Source: Polyangiaceae bacterium
GTDB lineage: Bacteria > Myxococcota_A > Polyangia > Polyangiales > Polyangiaceae
Assembly (NCBI GenBank): GCA_025353725.1
Contig: JANXOF010000030.1
Coordinates: forward strand, 1-64,000
DNA: 64,000 nt
Direction: 5' to 3'
Shown: in pieces, positions 8,259 to 17,137 of the stretch
How positions within the stretch are numbered: the first letter of the stretch is position 1
Layout of the letters: each line of letters starts with the position of its first letter
Notes under the pieces: model-generated
Told to the model about the DNA's origin: nothing
The model's input: only the letters and a program-made list of their open reading frames with translations
Database searches by the model: none
Program-made: the position numbers and the translations under genes

Positions 8259-10238
8259 CTATTTGCGCGGTGGGCGAGAGCGTTCGTGAAACCACGTACG
8301 ATAGGTCTCCATGCGCGCGCGCTGGTCTTTGGGTGCGTGGGCGCGGCACGTTTCCAGCTCTTCGCTGCCGGCGTGGGCGCCCCAGCGCGATTCGATGCAA
8401 TCGTTAGGATTATACGCGACTTCGAGCGCGGACGTTCGTCGCAACACGTCTTCGAGGGAAAGCGTAAAGAGCGAGCCGTCAGTACGTGTATAAGTCACTC
8501 TTCGCTGTCGGAGTTCGCGCTCGAGAGAGCGGTCCATCGCCTCTCGGACCTGCTGGTTGGTTTGCCCTGCGGGCATGGCGAAGCGCTCGGGGCGGCGCAC
8601 GACACGGGAAGGAAACGTGCGAACGATGTCGACCGCAATCAGAATACGGAGGTCCCGTGAAGGGGTCGAAAAGTCTTCCCACGGTCCGCTTGTCTCGAAA
8701 ATATCGGGACCTTCGGGCATGACGGCGAGCTCGCGCGTCGCGGCAAGCCATCGTCGCCCGTTGTCGAGGGATTTGATGCGTGTACGGACTTGTTCTTCGA
8801 GTGCGTCGAGGGTTTCGAGCATGGCTCGTTCAGGGTCGAGCGGATGTGGCGACAGGACGTCATCTATCGTGTCGTAGAAGCCTTCGATGTCGAGCTTCGT
8901 AGCCTCAAAGGAGACGTCGCCGTAATCCGGATTCTTTCGGATTGCGTCGTCGTCGAGGCGCGTCAACTTGCCTGAACGCCGCGCGACTGGGCGAAAACGC
9001 TTGAATCCCGGCCCGCCCAGCTCCTGCCGCGTGGCGTAGAGAAAGTTTCCGCGCCAATAGCGCTTTCGTGCGACGGTCCCGTCGGGCTGCCCGTCCACCG
9101 CAAAAAGCTGACCGCCGCGGGTAGCGCTTTGAGGCACACGCTTGGCAATCATCAAGACATGACCATACGGATCGGCGTAAGTCACTCCGGGTCGGAGGGC
9201 AGTCTCGGTCAAAGATACGGGATAATAATCGCTATTTTGCTCCTCGAACGGCTGACGCGCGGATCCCGAGTGCGCCTTGTCGGCGACAGTGCCGCGCAGG
9301 AACGTCCCGAAGGCCTTCACGGCGCTAGCTTTGTCGTCGAACGGCACGGGTACATCAAAGTTCGAGACGAGTACTCCTGGTTTGCAGGAGGGTGGTGCTC
9401 CCCCGCCGCCTCGGTTGCATTCGGAGAGGCCAAACGGCAGACGCAGCTTGAATGCGAAGTATGCGCGGAGGAAGTAAGGTAAGTCGGCGCAATCCGGCCG
9501 CACAACGGGCGCGTTGGCAGAGTCTTCACCCGCGGCAAGGTGATCGAACAGGAGGTTCCGTCGCTTATCACGCAAGACCTCGTGAAGCGCCGGCCAGCTC
9601 GGCATCTCTGCGTCAGGGGCATCGAAGAGATGTTCAATCCATGCGGAATAGACGTTTTCGAGCGCGCGGTTCCAGGTGCGATAGACAGGCCAAAGCGCGG
9701 CGCCCTCCTTTGGCGGAACGGGGGGCGGAGGTTTCCACGCACCCACCAGGATCCGTTTTGTGACCTCCCCCGCGCCTGCCTCGCACCCTTGCTGCGTAAA
9801 ACGAGCGTCGTAAGGGCCTGCCCGCGGCGACTCCAACTCGGCGACAAAAAAGTAAGGGGGCCCACCGTGACGGACCGCGCTTGACCCGACCAAGGCAGCG
9901 TCGGGCCCAGCCGCCTCACGTTTACCGGCGGGCAGAATCCGCAGTGTTCCCTCGAGTGGGCTGTCGCTCACGGCGAGGACGCGCAATGGAGCGCCCACCC
10001 AGGCTACGCCCGGTGTGACGAAAAGAAAGATGCCCTCTGCGGGGGCGCATTTGGCGATCTCTCCTGGCAGCGCCTCGGCAGCGTTGTCCGCCACGCGGGC
10101 CAGGGGCTGTTCGGTGGCTATTGCGGTCGCGACGAGCGCCTGTCGTGTCAGTCGGTCTGTACCTTGAGCTCGATGGCACGCCGCTAGCGCGAGTGCGACG
10201 ATGGACCAGGGCAGCCTCACAGAGAACGAGTAACGCAA
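8259..10238 (-). CDS. Lipoprotein with possible papain-like Cys/His pair
   Basis: Not recognised as a named family. A signal sequence with lipobox ALAAC (Cys21) predicts a lipoprotein of 659 residues. Residues 60-170 look beta-rich. A central segment has DCADLPYFLRAYFAFKLRLPFG around Cys250, followed by YADPYGHVLMI with His360. A Cys on a helix start and a His on a following strand are how NlpC/P60 and transglutaminase-like enzymes place their catalytic pair, so a cell-wall or peptide hydrolase or a relative is possible. This is inference from motif shape only. The C-terminal third is charged and helical. Confidence 0.6.
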   Translation of the reverse strand: MRYSFSVRLPWSIVALALAACHRAQGTDRLTRQALVATAIATEQPLARVADNAAEALPGEIAKCAPAEGIFLFVTPGVAWVGAPLRVLAVSDSPLEGTLRILPAGKREAAGPDAALVGSSAVRHGGPPYFFVAELESPRAGPYDARFTQQGCEAGAGEVTKRILVGAWKPPPPVPPKEGAALWPVYRTWNRALENVYSAWIEHLFDAPDAEMPSWPALHEVLRDKRRNLLFDHLAAGEDSANAPVVRPDCADLPYFLRAYFAFKLRLPFGLSECNRGGGGAPPSCKPGVLVSNFDVPVPFDDKASAVKAFGTFLRGTVADKAHSGSARQPFEEQNSDYYPVSLTETALRPGVTYADPYGHVLMIAKRVPQSATRGGQLFAVDGQPDGTVARKRYWRGNFLYATRQELGGPGFKRFRPVARRSGKLTRLDDDAIRKNPDYGDVSFEATKLDIEGFYDTIDDVLSPHPLDPERAMLETLDALEEQVRTRIKSLDNGRRWLAATRELAVMPEGPDIFETSGPWEDFSTPSRDLRILIAVDIVRTFPSRVVRRPERFAMPAGQTNQQVREAMDRSLERELRQRRVTYTRTDGSLFTLSLEDVLRRTSALEVAYNPNDCIESRWGAHAGSEELETCRAHAPKDQRARMETYRTWFHERSRPPRK

Positions 10239-10360
10239 TCACGCAGAAACGTCATCCCAAACGGCGTAGGCGCGGCGCCCGAGCTCGAAGTCCGGCGCGC
10301 CTTCGTTAGCCCCGCGTCGAAGCGTCGAGGCCCCTGTTCGTAGCAGCGCCTCGCCGTAAA

Positions 10361-11350
10361 CTACTTTGTGAACGCCTTGAGCGAATAAGGCTGCGTAAAA
10401 AATTTGGGGACATTCGCGGTGTCTCCCGTTAACGAGCCAGGACGCGAGAATGGCTTTATTTTTATGTAGTATTCACCGGAAGTGGCAATTGCCTTTTCAA
10501 GAATTACGCTTGAGCCCGGCGTCCCGTCATACGTGTTCTCGACTTGCGAGCCGAGGTTATCGTACAGCGTGATTTGGCCGTTGATGTCGGGCGGAACGTC
10601 GGTGAGTTCGACCCGCGCCGTGCCTACGGTGAGCGAAACCTTGAACCAGCTGTCCCAAGCGTCGTCAGGCGGCGCCGAAGAGAGCTCATAACCGGTAAAC
10701 AGGAAGCTCTTTGCGGCCATGTTGGTCGTGAGTGCCGCGGCCGTTGCGCGGGTGAAGTTCGGCGCGTTCGTATCAGGCACTCCGGTAAACGAAACCTTAG
10801 CCGTGTAGGCGGTCGCGTCCGGCGAGCTGCTGAAGCGACCGATTTTGAGGCGGAATGAGGCGCCAGCTTTCGCGGAAAAGTAGTGATAAACACTTCCCCC
10901 GCCAGCGCCGTTGTAGGAATTGGTGAGCTCACCGTCGTTGGCGGCAGCCTGCGTCGTCGCCTTCAAGTTTCCCGACGTCCCGACGTCTGTAAGAGATACG
11001 ATCACATAGCCGCCCTTCGCCGGCGTCGCGGGAACGGTATAGCTGTAGAAGTTTTCTTGTTCGGCGCCGCGAAGGCACCCACGAACGGCGGTTCCGGGGA
11101 CGTAGGGCGTTGCCTTTTCACGGCTGTGGTTGTCTATCTCGGCTCCCTCGCAACCGGTTCCTAGAAGGACCCCAGTGTCCTGGGAGCCTCCGTCTGGCGA
11201 CGGACCTTGCGTCCCGGTGTCCGGGGTGGTCGTTCCGCCAGCATCGGACTTCGCGGTTGCGTTCGTGTCCGTGGAGGTGATCGTGCAAGCGATCGACGAG
11301 AGGGTAGCCGTGCCGACGAGGCAAGCGAGCGCGATGAGACGACTATTCAT
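10361..11350 (-). CDS. Lipoprotein with PPC-like beta domains
   Basis: 329-residue lipoprotein (signal with SSIAC) with a Thr/Gly/Asp-rich linker (about residues 25-65) and then two beta-rich segments with features of bacterial pre-peptidase C-terminal domains: ENFYSYTVPA, GGYVIVSLTDVG and GASFRLKIGRF in the first, DSWFKVSLTVGTARVELTDVP and SGEYYIKIKPF in the second. No catalytic domain is present. It is probably a surface or periplasmic binding protein of unknown ligand. Confidence 0.65.
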   Translation of the reverse strand: MNSRLIALACLVGTATLSSIACTITSTDTNATAKSDAGGTTTPDTGTQGPSPDGGSQDTGVLLGTGCEGAEIDNHSREKATPYVPGTAVRGCLRGAEQENFYSYTVPATPAKGGYVIVSLTDVGTSGNLKATTQAAANDGELTNSYNGAGGGSVYHYFSAKAGASFRLKIGRFSSSPDATAYTAKVSFTGVPDTNAPNFTRATAAALTTNMAAKSFLFTGYELSSAPPDDAWDSWFKVSLTVGTARVELTDVPPDINGQITLYDNLGSQVENTYDGTPGSSVILEKAIATSGEYYIKIKPFSRPGSLTGDTANVPKFFTQPYSLKAFTK

Positions 11351-11614
11351 TTGGATGCCTTTCGGAAACGGTGCGCCTACGGACTGAGAGCCGCGTTTTT
11401 TCTGACGGCGCGACAGCGAAGATATTCAGATTCGCGGCGCGAAGAGGAATAAAAAGACAGCAGGAACGCGACCTCTAACATCACGGGGGCGTCGGCCTCT
11501 GGGACACCGACCGGCCAGCCCAACATGTGTCCTTACGCCTCACGCCTCAAGGGGGCTGAGGTCCTTGCCATCTTGCTAGCGCGTTCGCGCACATTCGCGC
11601 TACCAGAGTACTCC

Positions 11615-12031
11615 ATGAAGTTCTCCAACGCGTTTCTCATCCGCTCGGCCTCGCTTGCCTTCGTGATCTCGACGTCCGTGGCGTGCGCGAGTAGCCCGCC
11701 CTCGGGCGCGGCGTCGCCTCAAACCACGGGGTCGGAGCACGCTCACGGTCACGACCACGCTCACGAGCATGCCGGCGTTTCGCCCGTGCTTCATGACTTT
11801 CACGAGGTCATCGCTCCGGTTTGGCATACGCCCGAAGGCATCGCGCGCGTGGAAAAGACGTGCTCGAACGTGAAGGCGCTTCGTGAGAAGGCCTCCGCCG
11901 CGGGGGACGCGGAGCTCGTCGCTGCCGCGGCAGCACTCGAGCCGGCTTGCGCAAAGGAAGGGCGCCCCGAGGTCGAGGCCAAGCTCGCTACATTGCACAA
12001 CCGATTTCACGCGCTCAGCGAGAAGAAGTAA
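11615..12031 (+). CDS. Small His-rich lipoprotein
   Basis: 138-residue lipoprotein with a signal peptide ending in a VACASS lipobox. Directly after it comes a His-rich stretch (HAHGHDHAHEHAG), the kind of metal-capturing loop seen in zinc and nickel handling proteins. The rest is helical with two Cys (KTCSNVKAL and EPACAKEG). A metal-binding periplasmic role is inference. An upstream in-frame ATG at 11525 exists but would put about 30 residues before the signal peptide. The nearby TonB-dependent receptor and its two lipoproteins may belong to the same metal-related set. Confidence 0.7.
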   Translation: MKFSNAFLIRSASLAFVISTSVACASSPPSGAASPQTTGSEHAHGHDHAHEHAGVSPVLHDFHEVIAPVWHTPEGIARVEKTCSNVKALREKASAAGDAELVAAAAALEPACAKEGRPEVEAKLATLHNRFHALSEKK

Positions 12032-12090
12032 CCGCGAACAGGTTGCCTCTCGCACGCTAATTTTAATCACCTTTCTAGGAGTAAGCGAAG

Positions 12091-12309
12091 ATGGGCGATT
12101 TCGACCCTGACTATGTTTTTTCACATCACCCCGCGACGCCGCAAAAGCTCTCGGCGTACGATGCTGTTCACGTTGGCGCGAAGAGCTTCGCCGAAGTCTT
12201 GCTTGCGCACGTTCCGGAGTGCACGGACCGCGTGGCCGTGCTCCGCCTCGTGCGCGAGGCCTCCATGCTTGCCTGCGCGGCGATCTCGCTCGAAGGACGG
12301 CTGAAGTAA
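12091..12309 (+). CDS. Acb2/Tad1-like small protein (cyclic-nucleotide sponge family)
   Basis: 72-residue soluble protein. FSHHPATPQ near the N-terminus, then helices reading AYDAVHVGAKSFAEVL and VLRLVREASMLACAAIS, match the pattern I know for Acb2-type proteins (F..H.P...Q...Y......A..LA....P......L..L..A...ANAAIA). Phage members bind cyclic oligonucleotides made by CBASS or Thoeris-type defences and so blunt them. The Trp/Asn usually seen in MWANAAIA is replaced (MLACAAIS). AGGAG at 12077-12081 gives a good ribosome site. No prophage genes flank it, so here it is a chromosomal gene of unknown purpose. Family assignment is from memory of the motif. Confidence 0.65.
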   Translation: MGDFDPDYVFSHHPATPQKLSAYDAVHVGAKSFAEVLLAHVPECTDRVAVLRLVREASMLACAAISLEGRLK

Positions 12310-12388
12310 GCGCATCTCTTTTAGATGGGACGGGACGAGTGACTCGCCGAGTTCTCGTCCCTCCGAAGCAGCGTGCGCTTTCGGTTCG

Positions 12389-13243
12389 TTACTTTGCACT
12401 TGCGAGGCATTCACCCTCGCCTCGAAAGTGCCCAATCGTTCGCGAAAGCGCCTCGACGAATTGCCGCAGGTCATTTATCCCGGCTGCACTTCCCGTACCG
12501 TAGGGTCCCCTGTTCGCAGGGATTGAGGCGAGCTTCACTGTCGAGAGCTCCTCAAGGGTGATTGTGCCGTCATTGTTTACGTCGGCCGAAGCGATGGTGT
12601 CAAAACGAACCTTTGCCTCTTTGGCTTGAAGGTCGTCGTAATACAAGTGATCGCCGTGGGTCGTGAGCTGAATCGTATCCGTCCCGCCATTCGTTATCAC
12701 CGTGCCGTCGGTCTCTTTGCCCGCAAGTTCTCCTTTGCAACGGTCGTACAACGTTGTGAGTTTGAATCCCCACTTGTACTGCTTGCGTTGAGCGCCTTTC
12801 GTGGCCGTCGCTTCGACGTAAACGGCATATCCGCCGCTTAGCATGAGCTGCTTGTCAGCCTCGGAAGCGCCCTCACCGAGGGTGGTTGCTACTACTGTAG
12901 GGGCAATTCGGTAGCTCACGCGGTCAAACGACTTCGCTGGCAGCGACGGAAAATCGGCAATTTTCTTGTCCCCAGGTGCTTTTTGATTGAAAAGTTTCGA
13001 CGTAGGTAGCGTCGCTATAGGTGGCGAATCACCGTCGGCTACCGAGATGTCGTGAAACGTGACAAGAAATCGTTCGTACCTAATTGTCCAGCCGTCCTCG
13101 ACGGCTGACGCCGGAATTTGCTGTTCGATGAAGTCTTCTCCGTACGTCGTGAACGTTACTGTTCCGCGGCCTGAGCTATCCGACGTACTCGCGCACGTTA
13201 CCGTCATGACCGCGGCGAGAGTGCCTCCAAGAATCCTTTGCAT
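12389..13243 (-). CDS. Putative lipoprotein with an EF-hand-like loop
   Basis: 284 residues, with a short signal ending near TVTCAS. The body is beta-rich and unrecognised. Close to the C-terminus it carries DVNNDGTITLEEL, a canonical EF-hand calcium loop (D-x-N-x-D-G-x-I-xx-x-E). GGGAGAG lies a few bases before the start. It is the last of three same-strand genes starting with the TonB-dependent receptor, so it may be a surface partner of that receptor. Confidence 0.7.
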   Translation of the reverse strand: MQRILGGTLAAVMTVTCASTSDSSGRGTVTFTTYGEDFIEQQIPASAVEDGWTIRYERFLVTFHDISVADGDSPPIATLPTSKLFNQKAPGDKKIADFPSLPAKSFDRVSYRIAPTVVATTLGEGASEADKQLMLSGGYAVYVEATATKGAQRKQYKWGFKLTTLYDRCKGELAGKETDGTVITNGGTDTIQLTTHGDHLYYDDLQAKEAKVRFDTIASADVNNDGTITLEELSTVKLASIPANRGPYGTGSAAGINDLRQFVEALSRTIGHFRGEGECLASAK

Positions 13244-13298
13244 CGCTACTCTCCCTCACACGTAAATGACAGCACATCGCCGTTTTCTCAACGCGACT

Positions 13299-13339
13299 CG
13301 TAGCACGATTTGCTAACTTTGCACCTCAAAGGTGCTACG
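13299..13339. repeat. Inverted repeat between two lipoprotein genes
   Basis: CGTAGCAC at 13299-13306 is matched by its exact reverse complement at 13332-13339, and a second hairpin GCACCT/AGGTGC (13321-13326 and 13330-13335) overlaps the right arm. It lies in the 159-base gap between two minus-strand lipoprotein genes. It could be an attenuator, a processing hairpin or an operator; there is no clean T-run after it in the minus direction. Confidence 0.45.
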
Positions 13340-13402
13340 AATATTTTGATTCGTGCCACGATGCCGCGCTCGCACTAAGGGCGGCGCGAAACGACGTGCG
13401 GT

Positions 13403-14221
13403 TCAGTTCCTGTCGTACTTAAAGTTGTAAGCGAGGCCGGCTTTCATGCCGCGAACGAGCTCGCTCCGGCCTATCGCGGTCGTCGGGAAGGTTACGGGTC
13501 TGCCGTCAGCACTCTTCGGCATCGAATCGAACTCAACCTGATCGAACCATTGTCGAACGTTTATCGTGACGGTAACGGTGCCGTCAGCCTGCACGTCCGC
13601 TTGCTCGAAGGGACACCCCTCGACGGCGGGAGATTGTTTCGTGTTCTGGATATCCGCGGCGTCGATGTCAGCCCTAAAAATCCGGGTTTCAGCGCCTTTT
13701 GAGGCTGTGCCTTCGAGAACGGCGACGTGTGAGCCGATCTCGGCAGCGAGGGGGCCTACGGTAGAGGGCAGAAACGAGAACGTCGCCGATCGAACGAGTC
13801 CTGACACCCCGTTGCCTTGCCCGAGTACGGTGTCGCCGCGCAGATCCACGACCGCGGGGTTCAGGTATTCGCCGCGTGCGTTTCCAGGAATATAGTGGCC
13901 AGGATGTGCGAACGCCGTTCGCTCACCAAGTGCTTCCCAGAGTCGCTCACTCGGCGACCTCCGTTTTGATTCGTTCCGTGAGAAGATCGTCGCGCCGTCA
14001 TAAAAGTAGAGCGCTCCCGTGCCGATGACGGCTTTCGTGAGCCCGATAGTCCAACCCTGGGCGTTCGTGAACGGCGCTTTCGCCTCGGGAGAGCCCGTAA
14101 CTTTGACAGTGAAAGCCACTCGCTTGCCTGATGTCCCGCCGTCGCTCGCGGTGCCACAGGCAACCAAGGCGAGTAACGCGATGAGTGTGGACGTCGCCAC
14201 AACATGGGTCGAGAAAGCCAT
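13403..14221 (-). CDS. Lipoprotein downstream of a TonB-dependent receptor
   Basis: 272-residue lipoprotein (ALLALVACG) of unknown family. Seen in it are GWTIGLTKAVIGTGALYFYDG, AFAHPGHYIPGNARGEYLNP and GCPFEQADVQADGTVTVTINV; it is beta-rich without enzymatic signature. His residues around AHPGHY could bind metal. AAGGAG precedes the start by a few bases. It begins 12 bases after the TonB-dependent receptor stop and is almost certainly co-transcribed, suggesting a surface-exposed ligand-capture role for that receptor. Confidence 0.75.
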   Translation of the reverse strand: MAFSTHVVATSTLIALLALVACGTASDGGTSGKRVAFTVKVTGSPEAKAPFTNAQGWTIGLTKAVIGTGALYFYDGATIFSRNESKRRSPSERLWEALGERTAFAHPGHYIPGNARGEYLNPAVVDLRGDTVLGQGNGVSGLVRSATFSFLPSTVGPLAAEIGSHVAVLEGTASKGAETRIFRADIDAADIQNTKQSPAVEGCPFEQADVQADGTVTVTINVRQWFDQVEFDSMPKSADGRPVTFPTTAIGRSELVRGMKAGLAYNFKYDRN

Positions 14222-14232
14222 TTAAGTCTCCT

Positions 14233-16662
14233 TTATAGATAGAGCGTAAGTGACGCGAAAAGGGTGCGCGGCGGGCCGACCGTGACGTGTCGAAAGGGCA
14301 CACGGGCTGGGTTTTGCGCGCGGCTGAAGTTCGAGGCGAACACGAATTGACCGTCGTACCATTGGGAATCAAGGAGGTTGAATACGTCGAGACTCAGCTC
14401 GACCTCTTTCAGGCGTAAGCCCGCCGAAGCGTCGACGAGGAAGACATTTTGCCCACTCTCTTTGAACGGAAGCGGACGAGACTGGAGTCCTTCAACGCTG
14501 CCCCCGACGCGCCCGACGAGGTCGCGGCCCCAAAAGCGCGCGAGGTTACGCTTCATCACAATGTCCGATCGAAGCACCAGCTGCGGGATATACGGAAGGA
14601 GATCGCCGGTTTCGTAGAGAGCACTCGAACCGGTGAACTCTGCACGGGTATAGGTCGCGCTGCTCGAGAGTAGGAGCAGTTCGCCCGCTTTCGCAGTGAG
14701 CTCTGCTGTGATTCCCCTTCGCGAAGTCCCCGGCACTTTTTCGTTTCGCGCGGTGGCCGGGTCGAACACGAGGTCCTCGCTGAGTTTGGTGTAGAACGCA
14801 GCTACAGAGCCCGCGAGAGCGCGACCGTCGTTGTAGCGTGCGCCAACCTCGTAGCTTGTAACGTCCGTGAAAAACGTACGCTCACCCTCCGAAAGGCCTC
14901 TTGCCTGCGGCGAGCGGAACCCCTCGCCGTAGCTCGCGAGAAGGTGAACACGCGATGCGACGGCGTAGTCGAGGGTCGCTTTCTTTCCGAAGTGAGCGCC
15001 TTGTGCGGCGCGGCCTTGGGCGGCGACCGCTTGACCACTCGTCAGGTTGCGATCCTGCGCGGCGTACGAAAGCGCGTCGAGTCGAAACCCTCCGCGCACC
15101 GCGAGCCGTGAGAGAGGATAGATAGCTAAGTCGGTATACCCAGCCACATTCGTGCCTCTGACGGAGGCATCAACCAGCGTTTCTGTAGGCAAGTCGTTGA
15201 CGTCAGAGAGGCGCCTTTGCGTTTGCTCTACGAGGTCGTGGCGGCCGTACACGCCAAACTCGAGGCTGTCTTTCTTGGACAGCCAACTGAGCGATTTTTT
15301 ATAAGACGCAGAGAGCCCTGCGGTAACGCTCTCATTGATCTGCTGAGTGTTGTCGCTGTCGAGTTTGTTCTTCCCGCCGCGCTGTGTGTCAACAAAGTAG
15401 CCCGTGTAGTTTTGACGTAAGTGTAGCGTGCGAAACGCAAGAAATGGCGCTATCGACCACCGCGAGGTTTCGTCGTCTTTATGGATCTCGACGAGCAGTT
15501 GATGCCTTGTCGAATATCCACCTTGCTTCGGGTCAAGGACGGAGTACCGATCTTGACGACCCGATTCGATGTCCGCCGCCGGCACGACTCCGGCGGAGTC
15601 GAAGCGGCTGCTCGCCGTCGACCCGAGCAAGCGGAGCGCTAGACCGTCGCTCAGGTCGTGTGTCGCTTGCGCGATAAGGGAACCGCGGCGCGCTGCGCGG
15701 TTTGGCCCAAAGCCGTCTGTCGCGTACTCCTCGAACGCCGCGAAGGTCTCTTCTGAGGCTTCTTTCGGATGGTAGGCGAGGAAGAGGCGATGACTGCCGA
15801 AAGAGCCTATCGCGCCTTCGATGGTGCCGCCGGGCTCCGCGTATCCGAGTCGCATACGGAGCGTTCCCGCGACGCCGAAATCACCTTGTTTTGGGTCGTA
15901 GGTGCCAGGTGTCGAAGTGACGTCGCGGATGACTTCGGGCATCACGAAGTGAAGGTCGGCGTAGCCCTGACCGTGGACGTTCGAGACCTCGTTGATAGGG
16001 ATTCCGCCCACCCAAAGTTCGACGTCTTGTCCGTGCACCGCGTCGAATCCGCGCATGAAGATCTGGTGGGCTTTGCCCTCGCCGCTGTGCTGCGTAACGA
16101 AAACGCCGGGAACGACGTTGAGTACGTCACTTCCCGTGCGGTGCGGGGCAGCTTTGATGACCTCGCGTCCGCGTACGACCTCCGACGCGCTTCGCGGCGG
16201 TGCGGCCCCGCTGACGCTTACCGTTTCAGCTTTCGCCGTCGCGGGCGGGGAACCAACGGCCACTGTCGACGTCGAGGTCTGTAGGAGGGCCTCGCGAGCG
16301 CTTTCCGGAGCGCGGCCCACGAAGCGGACGACGCCGCGGATGCGTGCCGCCACGGGCTTTCCGTCGCGCGTTGCGGGTTCGTACGTCCAAGTCTTCACGC
16401 CGCGAAGTGCCGCCGCGTCGAGATCCGGGCTCACGGTGCTTTCGACGCTTGCGGCCGTGACGTGTCCTTCTTCGCTTATCGTGAGAAGCACTGGAACGAC
16501 GACGTCGTGGGTTTCTCGCATACCGTCTGGCCACGCCATCACCGGCTGCGCTTTGGGCTTCGGTGGTACGACGTCATGAGCACGTACTTCGTTGCCCCAT
16601 CCGATGACCGCGCAGAACGCGCAGGCCGCAATCACGCTTGCCAGGGGCTGACGAGGTGTCAT
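14233..16662 (-). CDS. TonB-dependent receptor with fused TonB C-terminal-like domain
   Basis: Outer-membrane receptor of about 809 residues. After a signal peptide (residues 1-28) comes a TonB C-terminal-like domain at about 55-115 (VPVLLTISEEGHVTAASVES, WTYEPATRDGKPVAARIRG), then a plug domain (about 155-275; GSDVLNVVPGVFVTQHSGEGKAHQIFMRG in part, VELWVGGIPINEV) and a 22-strand-type barrel to the C-terminus. A TonB-like domain in front of the plug is an architecture found in myxobacteria and may act as a signalling or self-coupling module. The start could also be 16680; the open frame extends to 17337 but that part overlaps the divergent rhodanese gene. Two lipoprotein genes follow in the same direction. 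The substrate is unknown. Confidence 0.9.
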   Translation of the reverse strand: MTPRQPLASVIAACAFCAVIGWGNEVRAHDVVPPKPKAQPVMAWPDGMRETHDVVVPVLLTISEEGHVTAASVESTVSPDLDAAALRGVKTWTYEPATRDGKPVAARIRGVVRFVGRAPESAREALLQTSTSTVAVGSPPATAKAETVSVSGAAPPRSASEVVRGREVIKAAPHRTGSDVLNVVPGVFVTQHSGEGKAHQIFMRGFDAVHGQDVELWVGGIPINEVSNVHGQGYADLHFVMPEVIRDVTSTPGTYDPKQGDFGVAGTLRMRLGYAEPGGTIEGAIGSFGSHRLFLAYHPKEASEETFAAFEEYATDGFGPNRAARRGSLIAQATHDLSDGLALRLLGSTASSRFDSAGVVPAADIESGRQDRYSVLDPKQGGYSTRHQLLVEIHKDDETSRWSIAPFLAFRTLHLRQNYTGYFVDTQRGGKNKLDSDNTQQINESVTAGLSASYKKSLSWLSKKDSLEFGVYGRHDLVEQTQRRLSDVNDLPTETLVDASVRGTNVAGYTDLAIYPLSRLAVRGGFRLDALSYAAQDRNLTSGQAVAAQGRAAQGAHFGKKATLDYAVASRVHLLASYGEGFRSPQARGLSEGERTFFTDVTSYEVGARYNDGRALAGSVAAFYTKLSEDLVFDPATARNEKVPGTSRRGITAELTAKAGELLLLSSSATYTRAEFTGSSALYETGDLLPYIPQLVLRSDIVMKRNLARFWGRDLVGRVGGSVEGLQSRPLPFKESGQNVFLVDASAGLRLKEVELSLDVFNLLDSQWYDGQFVFASNFSRAQNPARVPFRHVTVGPPRTLFASLTLYL

Positions 16663-16801
16663 CCGCGCGAGTGGTAGCATGAATCCTGCAGAACGTGCCG
16701 CGCGCGAAGCCCTAGGATTCGTCGCCCGCGACGGCTGGTTTCGTCCGTTGGTTCGCCTCGATTCGTCGCCGCACGTGCCCGAACGTGCGAAGGGAAGAGG
16801 C

Positions 16802-17137
16802 ATGACAGGCGCAACGACCTCAGGTTTTCGAAACGTAACCGTCGTGGATTTTTTCGGGCTCGTGCCACGGCCACGTCTTATCGATGTCCGCGAGCCCGAA
16901 GAGTTTGGTGGCGAACTCGGGCATATCGCGAGCGCTGAGCTCGTGCCGCTCGCGACGCTGCGCGAGGCCGCCGCGTCCTGGAGCCGAACGGAGCCGCTGG
17001 TTGTCGCATGTCGTTCCGGCAAGCGATCGGTGACCGCGGCCTTGTCGCTCGTCGAGCTCGGCTTCAGCGACATCCGCAACCTCGAAGGCGGAATGCTTGC
17101 GCACCGTGGTGCTGGCCTGCCGGTCGAACGCGGATGA
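16802..17137 (+). CDS. Rhodanese-like domain protein
   Basis: Single rhodanese domain of 111 residues: RLIDVREPEEFGGELGHIASAELVPL at the N-terminus and the catalytic loop VVACRSGKRS with the sulfur-carrying Cys. It should carry persulfide sulfur in the cytoplasm. The start at 16802 is preceded by GGGAAGAGG; an ATG at 16679 is in frame but would overlap the divergent receptor start. Its stop overlaps the next start (ATGA), so it is translationally coupled to the TSUP transporter. Confidence 0.88.
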   Translation: MTGATTSGFRNVTVVDFFGLVPRPRLIDVREPEEFGGELGHIASAELVPLATLREAAASWSRTEPLVVACRSGKRSVTAALSLVELGFSDIRNLEGGMLAHRGAGLPVERG

